From NCBI GenBank assembly GCA_964346475.1, contig CAYFUM010000048.1, positions 1-5,810 of the forward strand: a DNA stretch of 5,810 nt. The letters run 5' to 3'. A model generated the notes under the pieces. The model was given only the letters and a program-made list of their open reading frames with translations. It made no database searches and was not told where the DNA came from. This DNA comes from DTU036 sp964346475. GTDB taxonomy: Bacteria; Bacillota; Clostridia; Peptostreptococcales; Acidaminobacteraceae. Below, piece after piece: positions 1 to 5,752 of this stretch; position 1 is the stretch's first letter, and each line of letters opens with the position of its first letter. A program made the position numbers and the translations under genes.

Positions 1-1
1 G

Positions 2-688
2 GAAGCATTTCCCCAGGGCCCAGTAAGTCGCCGCGACGGGGATGTCTCTGCCTGGAGGTATGCAAACTCCTCTATAGTCGAGGCCTCGGACTTCTTGGGT
101 GAGGAATTCCTGGCCCACCCGCGAATGGCGGCTCTGTTCCCTTACATGGATCTTCTGAGCGACCCGGTGGCGGGGCGTCAGTGGTTTGGTCGGACGCAGA
201 CCGCGCTTGCCATTGCGCAGGCGCTTGGGCTGACAGGTCCGTTCAGTCACACCTCGGTGATTGCCCCGTACCGTGGTATCGCCGCCTACCGTCGGGGCCT
301 GCTCCAATCGGTCGTCGCCCGGATTGAGAGTGCTGGAGGCTGGGACGAACTCGTGAGTCTCGCGGGTTCAGAAGAATCACTGGAGACGATCCTTGACCTG
401 TTGGCGGGGGATGTGGCCAAGGCGGACGGCAGTTTCGCCGGGCAGGTTGGAACGGGAGACGAGCTCCGAAGGAGCGCCAGCCTGTTGCAAGATGCGTACT
501 CCCGGAAGCCTTTTGTTCAGCCCGGCTATCTGGACTACCCGTACTCTGGCAGGGTGATTATGCCCAGCCTCAAGAACCGCCTCGGCGCGATGGTGAAAGC
601 GTCTTCGCCTCGACTCTTTGAGTCGTTGCATGCGGCAGAGCAACGCGGCCGAGCGCTGCTTTCTCAGGTGAAAGGGAAGATCAGATGA
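2..688 (+). CDS. RgpF-like glycosyltransferase, C-terminal part (5' end outside window)
   Basis: The frame is open from base 2, so the gene begins left of the window and the TTG at 95 is not its start; 228 codons are visible, ending in TGA 686-688. I recognise it only by comparison with the downstream RgpF-like protein. The stretch from VSAWRYANSS through FLAHPRMAALFPYM, WFGRTQTALAIAQALGL and IAPYRGIAAYRRGLL (nt 44-307) lines up by eye, in the same order and spacing, with SGWFKDHLFENL, FAEEPQLGMVMAPV, GWTLNKGPAEDLAGRLGV and LSPYGSMFYARREAL of that protein. The PF05045 signatures are degenerate here: an HTKKS-like motif is replaced by FPQGP, and GSMFWaR by RGIAAYR. The tail (residues about 184-228) is basic and amphipathic, as in a membrane-associated glycosyltransferase. 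Role inferred: transfer of a sugar, perhaps rhamnose, to a cytoplasmic lipid-linked glycan. The stop overlaps the next ATG (ATGA), so the two genes are probably co-translated. The coding call is firm; the family assignment is moderate. Confidence 0.6.
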   Translation, partial: EAFPQGPVSRRDGDVSAWRYANSSIVEASDFLGEEFLAHPRMAALFPYMDLLSDPVAGRQWFGRTQTALAIAQALGLTGPFSHTSVIAPYRGIAAYRRGLLQSVVARIESAGGWDELVSLAGSEESLETILDLLAGDVAKADGSFAGQVGTGDELRRSASLLQDAYSRKPFVQPGYLDYPYSGRVIMPSLKNRLGAMVKASSPRLFESLHAAEQRGRALLSQVKGKIR

Positions 689-906
689 CTGAGCGGCCTC
701 AGAGCCAGATGCTGTTCATCCAGACCCGTGAACTCGGGGACGCCCCGGGCACACTGAGCCGACAGGACGAGTACTTGGTGAGGGGGATATGCGATGCCGG
801 GGTCGATCTGAGCGAAGGGATTGTCGCGGTACCAGCTCCGTCTTCGGCGGCCGCTCCATCAGTGCGTTTTGGCGGGGATGCGGCGATGTCGGCAGCTGAG
901 GGGTAG
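685..906 (+). pseudogene. N-terminal fragment of the interrupted RgpF-like gene
   Basis: ATG 685 overlaps the upstream TGA and sits about five bases after a purine-rich GGGAAGA, so initiation here is plausible. The 73 codons have G/C-rich third positions like the neighbours, and the other two plus frames hold stops. The protein begins with a hydrophobic strand (MLFIQTREL, residues 9-17), then a helix-like segment (DEYLVRGICDAGVDL) and a strand (GIVAVPA), as expected at the start of an RgpF-type GT domain. It ends at TAG 904-906. The same frame then stays open from 907 to 2508, and its first residues (LAYIQELGLAGILLAAKKYN, nt 934-993) match the place where RgpF proteins have the N-GYDFGS segment. 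I read this as the detached N-terminus of the following gene rather than an independent 73-aa protein. A 685-2508 product would be 607 aa, close to the roughly 580 aa usual for RgpF. Confidence 0.55.
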
Positions 907-1032
907 TCACCGCTAAAGTCAGCCCCCCGGCTCGCTTATATTCAGGAATTAGGTCTGGCCGGAATACTGCTGGCGGCCAAAAAGTACAACCTGCTCGATT
1001 TCTCGCGTCGACTGGTCGTAGTTAGCGACCAA

Positions 1033-2508
1033 GTGTTTGGGCCTCTGGATTCGCTGGACCGGGCGCTGGGCCTCGCGCTTGACCCTGGTAGCAGCGCCGC
1101 TGTGAGGACCCTGGTTCGCCCGGATCACCGCCTTGACCTCACGGAGTCCATTGCCTTGGCGAACCCAGAGACTGCCGGTGATCTGGCCATGGAACTCACC
1201 TTCGTGACGGTGGGTCCCGAGCTCCTGGCATCCGACGAGTTCTGGACCTTGCTCGCGAAGATCAGCGAGTCCGCGGGCGGGGGCGAGAAATGGCTCGACC
1301 TGGCCGGTTTCGCAAGAGGCCTAGCCGCCCAGGGCGTCGAAGTGGAACCGATCTACCCACCCCCGCGCAACGACGGAGATCCCTTGGCAGGTGACCTTTT
1401 CGCGCGGGAGTTGCGCCACTACCTCGACCAGCGCATTCCCTTCTTGCCGTGGGCGCTTTTCACGACGGACCCGCTACTTCTGGAGCGCTGGGCTGTCGTG
1501 CCAAGGCCAGCGTTCCGCATGGCGGTTGAGGCGGGTTATCCCAGCAAGCTGCTTTGGGACAAGTTGCTTGCTTCGTGTCCCCCGCAGACCTGGTACACCA
1601 ACCTGGCTCTTCTGGACATTTTTCCCGATTCTGAGGTGGAGGGCTTCGAAAACGAGCTCCGCACTGCCGTCTTGGCCCACGTGTTCTACCCAGGCATGCT
1701 CCCGGAGATTCTCCGCTACGCGGGAAACGTTCCCGATCCCGTCAAGTTGGTAATCACGACCGGGAATGAAGAAAGCAAAGCTGATCTGGAGGCCAGGCTG
1801 GGCGCCCAGGAGCGGTTCGCCGATTGGGAAGTTCGCGTCGCCACAACCAATAGGGGAAGAGACGTTTCGGCGTTCCTGATTGATTGCGAGGACGTCCTGC
1901 GCGACGAAAGCGTGGACATCGTTCTCAAACTGCACTCCAAGCGTTCTGTGCAAGATCCGTCGTCCGTCAGTGGTTGGTTCAAGGATCACCTATTTGAAAA
2001 CTTGCTTCACTCTCCCGGACATGTTCAACGAATCATGAGCCGGTTCGCGGAGGAGCCCCAGTTGGGGATGGTCATGGCGCCCGTGATCCACATGGGCGTG
2101 CCGACCATGGGGAACGGTTGGACGCTGAACAAGGGACCCGCAGAAGACCTGGCGGGACGCCTGGGCGTGGAAATCCCCTTCGACACCTTCACCCCACTGT
2201 CCCCATATGGCTCCATGTTCTATGCGCGCAGAGAGGCCCTACTGCCGCTTGTCGACGCATCGTTCAGGATTGATGAGTTTCCAGATGCTGCAGGCTACAA
2301 AGACGGCTCGGTCGCGCATGTCCTTGAGAGGCTCTTCAGCTACGTGGTGTTCAGCGAAGGGTATTTCGCCAGGTGCGTCCAGACGCCCTCCATGGCAGAG
2401 GTTTCATCGGTGGCGCTCCAATACAAGTACGACCAGGTAAGTCACTACTTGTTCCCGTTTGCTTCGCGGCAGGTCCAGATGCTGTCGGGAGGGGAGGGGG
2501 AGGCTTGA
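1033..2508 (+). CDS. rgpF: Rhamnan synthesis F (RgpF, PF05045) family glycosyltransferase, probably 5'-disrupted
   Basis: RgpF proteins are cytoplasmic glycosyltransferases that extend or decorate rhamnose-containing cell-wall polysaccharides. The signatures are clear: VFGPLDSL (nt 1033-1056, the NDSvfGPl motif), ELLASDEFW (1219-1245), NRGRDVSAFL (1849-1878), KLHSKRS (1927-1947, the HTKKS motif), YGSMFYAR (2206-2229, the GtMFWaR motif) and DGSVAHVLER (2302-2331, the DGTlaHaiER motif). The start is the problem. GTG 1033 is the first ATG/GTG/TTG codon after TAG 904-906, but it falls inside the VVVSDQVFGPL motif and has no Shine-Dalgarno sequence. The reading frame is coding-like back to 907, so the natural start is probably ATG 685, with TAG 904 as a nonsense change, paired small frameshifts or a sequence error. 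It ends at TGA 2506-2508 just after a G-rich run, with a possible displaced C-terminus at 2505-2657. Family assignment is firm; functionality as printed is doubtful. Confidence 0.8.
   Translation: MFGPLDSLDRALGLALDPGSSAAVRTLVRPDHRLDLTESIALANPETAGDLAMELTFVTVGPELLASDEFWTLLAKISESAGGGEKWLDLAGFARGLAAQGVEVEPIYPPPRNDGDPLAGDLFARELRHYLDQRIPFLPWALFTTDPLLLERWAVVPRPAFRMAVEAGYPSKLLWDKLLASCPPQTWYTNLALLDIFPDSEVEGFENELRTAVLAHVFYPGMLPEILRYAGNVPDPVKLVITTGNEESKADLEARLGAQERFADWEVRVATTNRGRDVSAFLIDCEDVLRDESVDIVLKLHSKRSVQDPSSVSGWFKDHLFENLLHSPGHVQRIMSRFAEEPQLGMVMAPVIHMGVPTMGNGWTLNKGPAEDLAGRLGVEIPFDTFTPLSPYGSMFYARREALLPLVDASFRIDEFPDAAGYKDGSVAHVLERLFSYVVFSEGYFARCVQTPSMAEVSSVALQYKYDQVSHYLFPFASRQVQMLSGGEGEA
2487..2503 (+). 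promoter_or_regulatory. G-rich run: strong ribosome binding site or frameshift-prone tract
   Basis: The 17 bases GGGAGGGGAGGGGGAGG end one base before TTG 2505. They contain several Shine-Dalgarno-like GGAGG cores and could start translation of the small frame at 2505 while the upstream gene terminates at 2506-2508 (TTGA overlap). The same run contains tracts of four and five Gs. One added G, or a -1 slip, would fuse the RgpF-like frame to the 2505-2657 frame. Both readings are compatible with the sequence. Confidence 0.4.
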
Positions 2509-2657
2509 GCGGCGTGGCAGTCCGGTCGCTGATTCAGCGCCAACTTGCCGCGAACCACCCACGACTCGGCAGCGTTGCGCTCAAGGCATGGTCTGTGGCG
2601 AAGCGTGTGCTTCAAGAGGCAAGACGCGGGGCTGCTTCGCTAGGGGGCAGGGACTAA
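2505..2657 (+). CDS. Small basic C-terminal-tail-like protein (50 aa), TTG start, or frameshifted end of the RgpF-like gene
   Basis: TTG 2505 overlaps the preceding TGA in TTGA and follows a strong G-rich Shine-Dalgarno. The frame ends at TAA 2655-2657 and gives a 50-residue basic, helix-prone peptide (SLIQRQLAANHPRLGSVALK, then AKRVLQEARRG). I know no stand-alone family like this. It resembles the basic tail of the RgpF-like protein at 2-688 (SLKNRLGAMVKASSPRLFES, then RALLSQVKGKIR): both have an SL..R start, an ASSPRL/ANHPRL core and an R-L-rich helix. I therefore think it is more likely the real C-terminus of the 1033-2508 gene displaced by a one-base shift in the G run; an independent small protein remains possible. 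Its last 18 bases overlap the end of the convergent glycosyltransferase gene. Confidence 0.45.
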   Translation: MSGVAVRSLIQRQLAANHPRLGSVALKAWSVAKRVLQEARRGAASLGGRD

Positions 2658-4253
2658 CGTTCCGTCGTGGAGCAGCGCGATCGTCTGCCTGGCCTTAAAG
2701 GGCATGAAGGGGTCCCGCTCCGGCTCTCCCCATCGGCTTACGATGGCATGCACTTCCCAAGGGTGGACTTTGTTTACCCTTGTGACTGATTCGAAATGCG
2801 TGGCCCGGACATCGGCAAGCCAGAGGCGCCGCAGGCCTAACGAACCAATTTTGAGACTGAAGTCAACGTCATTGAAGTTTGATGGCAGGCCTACGTGAAA
2901 TCCGCCCACTTCGGCGAAAACCCCACGTCTTACCGCTATGCAAGCAGCGGTAAGAGCAGTGACTTCGCGGTCGAATACAAGTTCGCCAAAATAGCCAAGC
3001 TCGTCATTTGGTTCGCCCAGGTATGCATGCATGAAGTCTGTGCCCTGGGTGACAATCCCAGCGTGCTGGATTCGGCCGTCGGAGTACGTTAGGAAGGCCC
3101 CGGTCAAGCCGACATCGGGCTCCTCGAGGGGCGCGCACAGCGACTCCACGAACCGTGGGGAGGTGATTCGAATGTCGTCATTAAGGAAAACAATCGTGTC
3201 TCCGCTTGACGCCAGGAACCCCAGGTTGCACTTCTCTGAAAAGTTGAACGGGCGCTCAAACTCCTTCAGGACCAACTTGTAATCACACAGTCCCCGAAGA
3301 GCGTCTAGCACCGCGAGCGGAGTATCGGTGTCGTAGACGACGACTATTTCCAGGTTGGGATGCTCTGTGTGCTCGAGTAGGGAAGCGACAGCTTCGACGA
3401 CCAGGGGCTTCTTCTCGCCCCAGACAAGAGCGCTTGTGCCCCGGGTGGGGATCACCACTGAAACGCGGGTATTTGGGTCAAAGGCACGCTCGGTTCGGTA
3501 GGTATGTGCGACCCGGCTCTGTATGACCCGGTCGTCCTTTCGCCCCATGCGCTTGAGGTGGTCTTGCACCGCTCGCATTCCCGCGTCTGTTGCGTAGTCT
3601 TTTGCATCTGGATCCCCGGCGGCCGATCCTGGGACCATCCTCCAGTGGTAAAGAACCTCGGGGATATGAACAACCTCGTCGGCGATTTCAGTGACCCGGA
3701 GAGCCAGGTCGTGATCCTGGGAGCCGTCAAAACCGGGCCGAAATCCGCCAACCTCTTCAACCAAATCACGGCGAAGTGCAGACAGATGGCCAAGGTACAT
3801 TTGATGGCGCAGTCTCTCTGGGGACCACTCGGGTTTCTCGAAAGCTCCTGAGAGGTTCCCGTCATCGTCAACTTTGTCTTCGTCTGTGTAGACATAACCG
3901 GCGTCTGGGCGGTCATTGATGGCCTCGTCGATTCTCTTGAGAGAATCTGAGACCAGCAGATCGTCGTGGTCCAAGAGGACAATCCACTCTCCGTTGGCTT
4001 TGGCGAGCCCATCGTTCGACGCGGCAACGATGTGCCCGTTGGTCTCTCTCTCCACGACGGTGATCCTGGGGTCAGTCGAGGCCGCGTTCCGCAACACGCG
4101 CGTGACGTCTGGGTCTCCCGACGCATCGTCGACAAGAATCCATTCCCAGTCTTCGAATTGCTGTTCGCGAACGGAATCGATTGTCTGCTGTAGATGGTGG
4201 GGGGAGGGTTTGTAGACGGGCGTAACGATCGAGAAGCGTGGGCTGACGGTCAT
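2640..4253 (-). CDS. Two-domain family 2 (GT-A) glycosyltransferase, 537 aa
   Basis: Cytoplasmic glycosyltransferase that would add one or two different sugars from nucleotide-sugar donors to the lipid-linked polysaccharide. Two GT2 domains lie in tandem. Domain 1 (residues about 5-230) has FSIVTPVYKP (7-16), VDDAS (41-45), the metal-binding DHDD (95-98), YTDEDK (122-127), QDHD (179-182) and LYHWRMVPGS (201-210). Domain 2 (about 262-500) has VSVVIPTRG (264-272), FNFSEKCNLG (336-345), LNDDI (357-361), IQHAGIV (395-401) and FNDVDFSLKI (460-469). Each domain keeps a DXD-like site and a downstream acidic catalytic-type motif, so both look active. The length fits the tandem GT2 proteins common in O-antigen, mycelial and wall glycan clusters. 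The ATG overlaps the stop of the upstream coiled-coil gene (ATGA), and no good Shine-Dalgarno is present, so translation is probably coupled. Donor and acceptor cannot be read from the sequence. Confidence 0.93.
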   Translation of the reverse strand: MTVSPRFSIVTPVYKPSPHHLQQTIDSVREQQFEDWEWILVDDASGDPDVTRVLRNAASTDPRITVVERETNGHIVAASNDGLAKANGEWIVLLDHDDLLVSDSLKRIDEAINDRPDAGYVYTDEDKVDDDGNLSGAFEKPEWSPERLRHQMYLGHLSALRRDLVEEVGGFRPGFDGSQDHDLALRVTEIADEVVHIPEVLYHWRMVPGSAAGDPDAKDYATDAGMRAVQDHLKRMGRKDDRVIQSRVAHTYRTERAFDPNTRVSVVIPTRGTSALVWGEKKPLVVEAVASLLEHTEHPNLEIVVVYDTDTPLAVLDALRGLCDYKLVLKEFERPFNFSEKCNLGFLASSGDTIVFLNDDIRITSPRFVESLCAPLEEPDVGLTGAFLTYSDGRIQHAGIVTQGTDFMHAYLGEPNDELGYFGELVFDREVTALTAACIAVRRGVFAEVGGFHVGLPSNFNDVDFSLKIGSLGLRRLWLADVRATHFESVTRVNKVHPWEVHAIVSRWGEPERDPFMPFKARQTIALLHDGTLVPAP

Positions 4254-4660
4254 TTCAGGCCGGTCTTTCGCGCAACGGAACGCAAGGCGCGCCGGAGCCG
4301 AGCCGTTGGCTCTTGGGAAAGCCTCTTGTGCGCGGCCTGAGAGTCTGCGATTGCAGCCGCCAGGTGCGCGTGGGTGGCGATTATCTCCTTGCGAAGCTCG
4401 TGGTCGATGTTGTCTCGGTTTTCGAGCCTGGCTCGTGTTTGACCGAGTTCCTGTTCCATTCCAATCGCGTAGTCCCGAATCGACAGGACCGCTTCGCGTT
4501 CCGTCGTCAATTCGTCTAGGGCTCTGCGCAGGCGCAGGTTGGTTTCTCTCTCGTAGGCGAGTTCGGCTTTGAGCGCCTGCAGTTCGTCCTGTGGAGGGTC
4601 GGCCTCATGGGGGTGGCCCGAGTTCTCGCTGGATTGGGATTCGGATCGCTTGTTTGTCAA
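4250..4660 (-). CDS. Small coiled-coil protein of unknown function, 136 aa, TTG start
   Basis: I recognise no enzyme family. The first 25 or so residues are polar and disordered-looking (Ser, His, Pro, Glu). Residues about 26-114 are charged, Leu/Ala-rich heptad-like sequence (ELQALKAELAYERETNLRLR onward), indicating a long parallel-type coiled coil. Residues 119-136 form a basic amphipathic end (TARLRRALRSVARKTGLK) that could touch the membrane or a partner. There are no transmembrane segments and no signal peptide. The TTG start is supported by AGGAG eight bases upstream and an in-frame TAA 15 bases before it. The stop overlaps the ATG of the two-domain GT2, so the two are made together. 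By analogy with the coiled-coil ruler of E. coli WbdD, which sets O-antigen length with the GT WbdA, a scaffold or length-control role is possible, but this is inference. A simple oligomerisation partner is equally possible. Confidence 0.8.
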   Translation of the reverse strand: MTNKRSESQSSENSGHPHEADPPQDELQALKAELAYERETNLRLRRALDELTTEREAVLSIRDYAIGMEQELGQTRARLENRDNIDHELRKEIIATHAHLAAAIADSQAAHKRLSQEPTARLRRALRSVARKTGLK

Positions 4661-4686
4661 TGTGGTCGCTCCTGCTTAGCGTGTTT

Positions 4687-4695
4687 CGGTTTCCG
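4687..4695. repeat. Inverted repeat CGGTTTCCG, copy 1 (possible operator)
   Basis: CGG-TTT-CCG is palindromic about its central T, and the arms extend by one base each side (TCGG/CCGA, 4686-4696). It lies 26 bases upstream of the coiled-coil gene start on the minus strand. It shares the CGGTTNCCG pattern with copy 2 at 4756-4764. A regulatory role is inferred from the pairing and position only. Confidence 0.3.
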
Positions 4696-4755
4696 AGGGA
4701 TGGAATGCTATTAGTGTATTATCCACCCCGAAAGCGGGTGTGAGTACCAGCGTTG

Positions 4756-4764
4756 CGGTTACCG
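4756..4764. repeat. Inverted repeat CGGTTACCG, copy 2 (possible operator)
   Basis: The palindrome extends to GCGGT-T-ACCGC (4755-4765), a perfect five-base-arm inverted repeat ending six bases before ATG 4772. Its centre is 69 bp from that of copy 1, roughly 6.5 helical turns. Binding here could cover the ribosome-binding region or leader of the permease gene. No direct evidence of a regulator is in the window. Confidence 0.3.
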
Positions 4765-4771
4765 CCCTATC

Positions 4772-5752
4772 ATGGAAACCACAGAGACGGTCCTTCGCCG
4801 CAGGCGCGGACAGATTGGGGGGCGAATGACCCAGCAAGCTGAGGTTCAGGCGCAAGCGCGCTATGAGCGCCTCTCGGAGAAGGAGTTCGTTAGCTACCGC
4901 CGACGTGAGAATGCCGTCGGCGGCTTTTTCGGCGCAGTGAGGGCAGTCTTCGACCGGAGGGAATTACTTGGCCAGCTGGTGCGTCGAGAGTTGGTTGGCA
5001 AGTACAAGGACTCAACGCTCGGAGTGGCATGGAGCCTGGCCCGTCCGCTCGCCCAATTGCTTATCTACTACCTGGTTATCGGAGAGTTTCTGGGGGCCGC
5101 ACGGGGCATCGACAATTTCGCAATCTTTATCTTCTGCGGGCTGACGCTATACGGACTCTTCAGTGAGACCCTGACAATGATGACCAGTTCGATCGTTGCG
5201 AACGCTGGATTGGTCAAAAAGGTTTACCTACCCAGGGAGATATTTCCACTAGCTGCCCTGGGCGCTTCTCTCTTCAACTTCAGCATCCAGTTCGCGATCT
5301 TGCTTATAGCCGCACTGATACTGGGCACCATCGCGTTTGGCGTTAACCTGTTGTTCGCGGTCGGGGCGCTTTTGGTGATCCTCATATGGGTCTTGGGTCT
5401 TGGCCTGGCTCTCGCAGCGGCTAACGTTTTTATGCGCGATATCCAGTTCGTGGTCGACATCGTTACCATGCTCCTGATGTGGTTCAGCCCGATCGTATAT
5501 TCCTGGACTTTCGTTGAGTCGACGTTTTCACAGGCCGGAATTCCATGGCTAACAGAGGTATATCTCGCGAATCCCATCACGGTTGCAGTCATCGGATTTC
5601 AGGAGGCATTCTGGGCTATTCCAAGTGGTGGCGAGCTGCTGCCATATCTTTGGCTACGGATGCTCATCGTAGGGCTGGTTGGCCTAGTGGTTCTTTGGCT
5701 CGGCCAGCGTTACTTTGCCAAGCACCAAGCGAACTTTGCGCAGGAGCTCTAG
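4772..5752 (+). CDS. ABC-2 type polysaccharide export permease (Wzm/TagG/RgpC-like), 326 aa
   Basis: Membrane subunit of an ABC exporter that flips a lipid-linked polysaccharide or teichoic-acid-type polymer to the outside. After a basic cytoplasmic N-terminus come the family block LVRRELVGKYKDSTLGVAWS (69-88) and about six membrane segments (near residues 88-108, 115-135, 160-187, 190-218, 226-246 and 295-312). Also present are VKKVYLPREIFPL (148-160, the coupling-helix region that meets the ATPase), MRDIQFVVDI (221-230), WFSPIVYS (237-244) and LANPIT (265-270). All are typical of Wzm/TagG. The start is uncertain: ATG 4772 has no clear Shine-Dalgarno, whereas ATG 4826 (residue 19) follows a G run (GGGGGG). 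The shorter form would lose only a variable basic leader. The stop TAG shares its last base with the GTG of the ATPase gene, so the pair is translationally coupled. Confidence 0.93.
   Translation: METTETVLRRRRGQIGGRMTQQAEVQAQARYERLSEKEFVSYRRRENAVGGFFGAVRAVFDRRELLGQLVRRELVGKYKDSTLGVAWSLARPLAQLLIYYLVIGEFLGAARGIDNFAIFIFCGLTLYGLFSETLTMMTSSIVANAGLVKKVYLPREIFPLAALGASLFNFSIQFAILLIAALILGTIAFGVNLLFAVGALLVILIWVLGLGLALAAANVFMRDIQFVVDIVTMLLMWFSPIVYSWTFVESTFSQAGIPWLTEVYLANPITVAVIGFQEAFWAIPSGGELLPYLWLRMLIVGLVGLVVLWLGQRYFAKHQANFAQEL

Larger units (their letters stand above)
4661..4771. promoter_or_regulatory. Divergent promoter region between coiled-coil/GT2 operon and ABC exporter operon
   Basis: This 111-bp gap separates two divergent operons. 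Its AT-rich core (4701-4723) contains GATAAT on the minus strand (4723-4718), leaving about a 50-base leader to the TTG at 4660. On the plus strand are TATTAT (4717-4722) and an extended-type TGCTATTAG (4706-4714), leaving about 43-60 bases to ATG 4772. No convincing -35 hexamer is visible on either strand; the best minus-strand candidate, TACTCA at 4746-4741, matches TTGACA at only three positions. A weak hairpin, CACCC/GGGTG (4724-4740), lies in the plus leader. That promoters are here follows from the gene layout; the exact hexamers are tentative. Confidence 0.45.

Noticed and set aside
95..97. TTG 95 as the start of the leftmost gene
   Set aside because: The frame is open with coding character to base 2 and there is no Shine-Dalgarno; alignment to the paralogue shows the N-terminal two thirds lie outside the window.
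1474..1989. 171-codon minus-strand frame opposite the RgpF-like gene
   Set aside because: The plus strand carries NRGRDVSAFL and HSKRS over the same bases; the minus product resembles no known protein and has no ribosome binding site.
2373..2504. 5' extension of the 2505-2657 frame back to ATG 2373
   Set aside because: This part lies inside the well-supported RgpF-like coding sequence in another frame; only the portion after TTG 2505 is distinctive.
3504..3851. 115-codon plus-strand frame opposite the GT2 gene
   Set aside because: Antisense shadow of domain 1 of the GT2; composition is not protein-like and there is no start signal.
3452..4135. 227-codon minus-strand reading frame inside the GT2 gene
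   Set aside because: Same strand but other frame of the two-domain GT2; no family motifs, rich in Ser/Thr/Arg/Pro, and the GT2 frame has all the expected motifs.
4724..4740. CACCC/GGGTG hairpin as a terminator
   Set aside because: Only five base pairs with a seven-base loop and no T run; it sits in the leader of the permease gene, not after a gene end.
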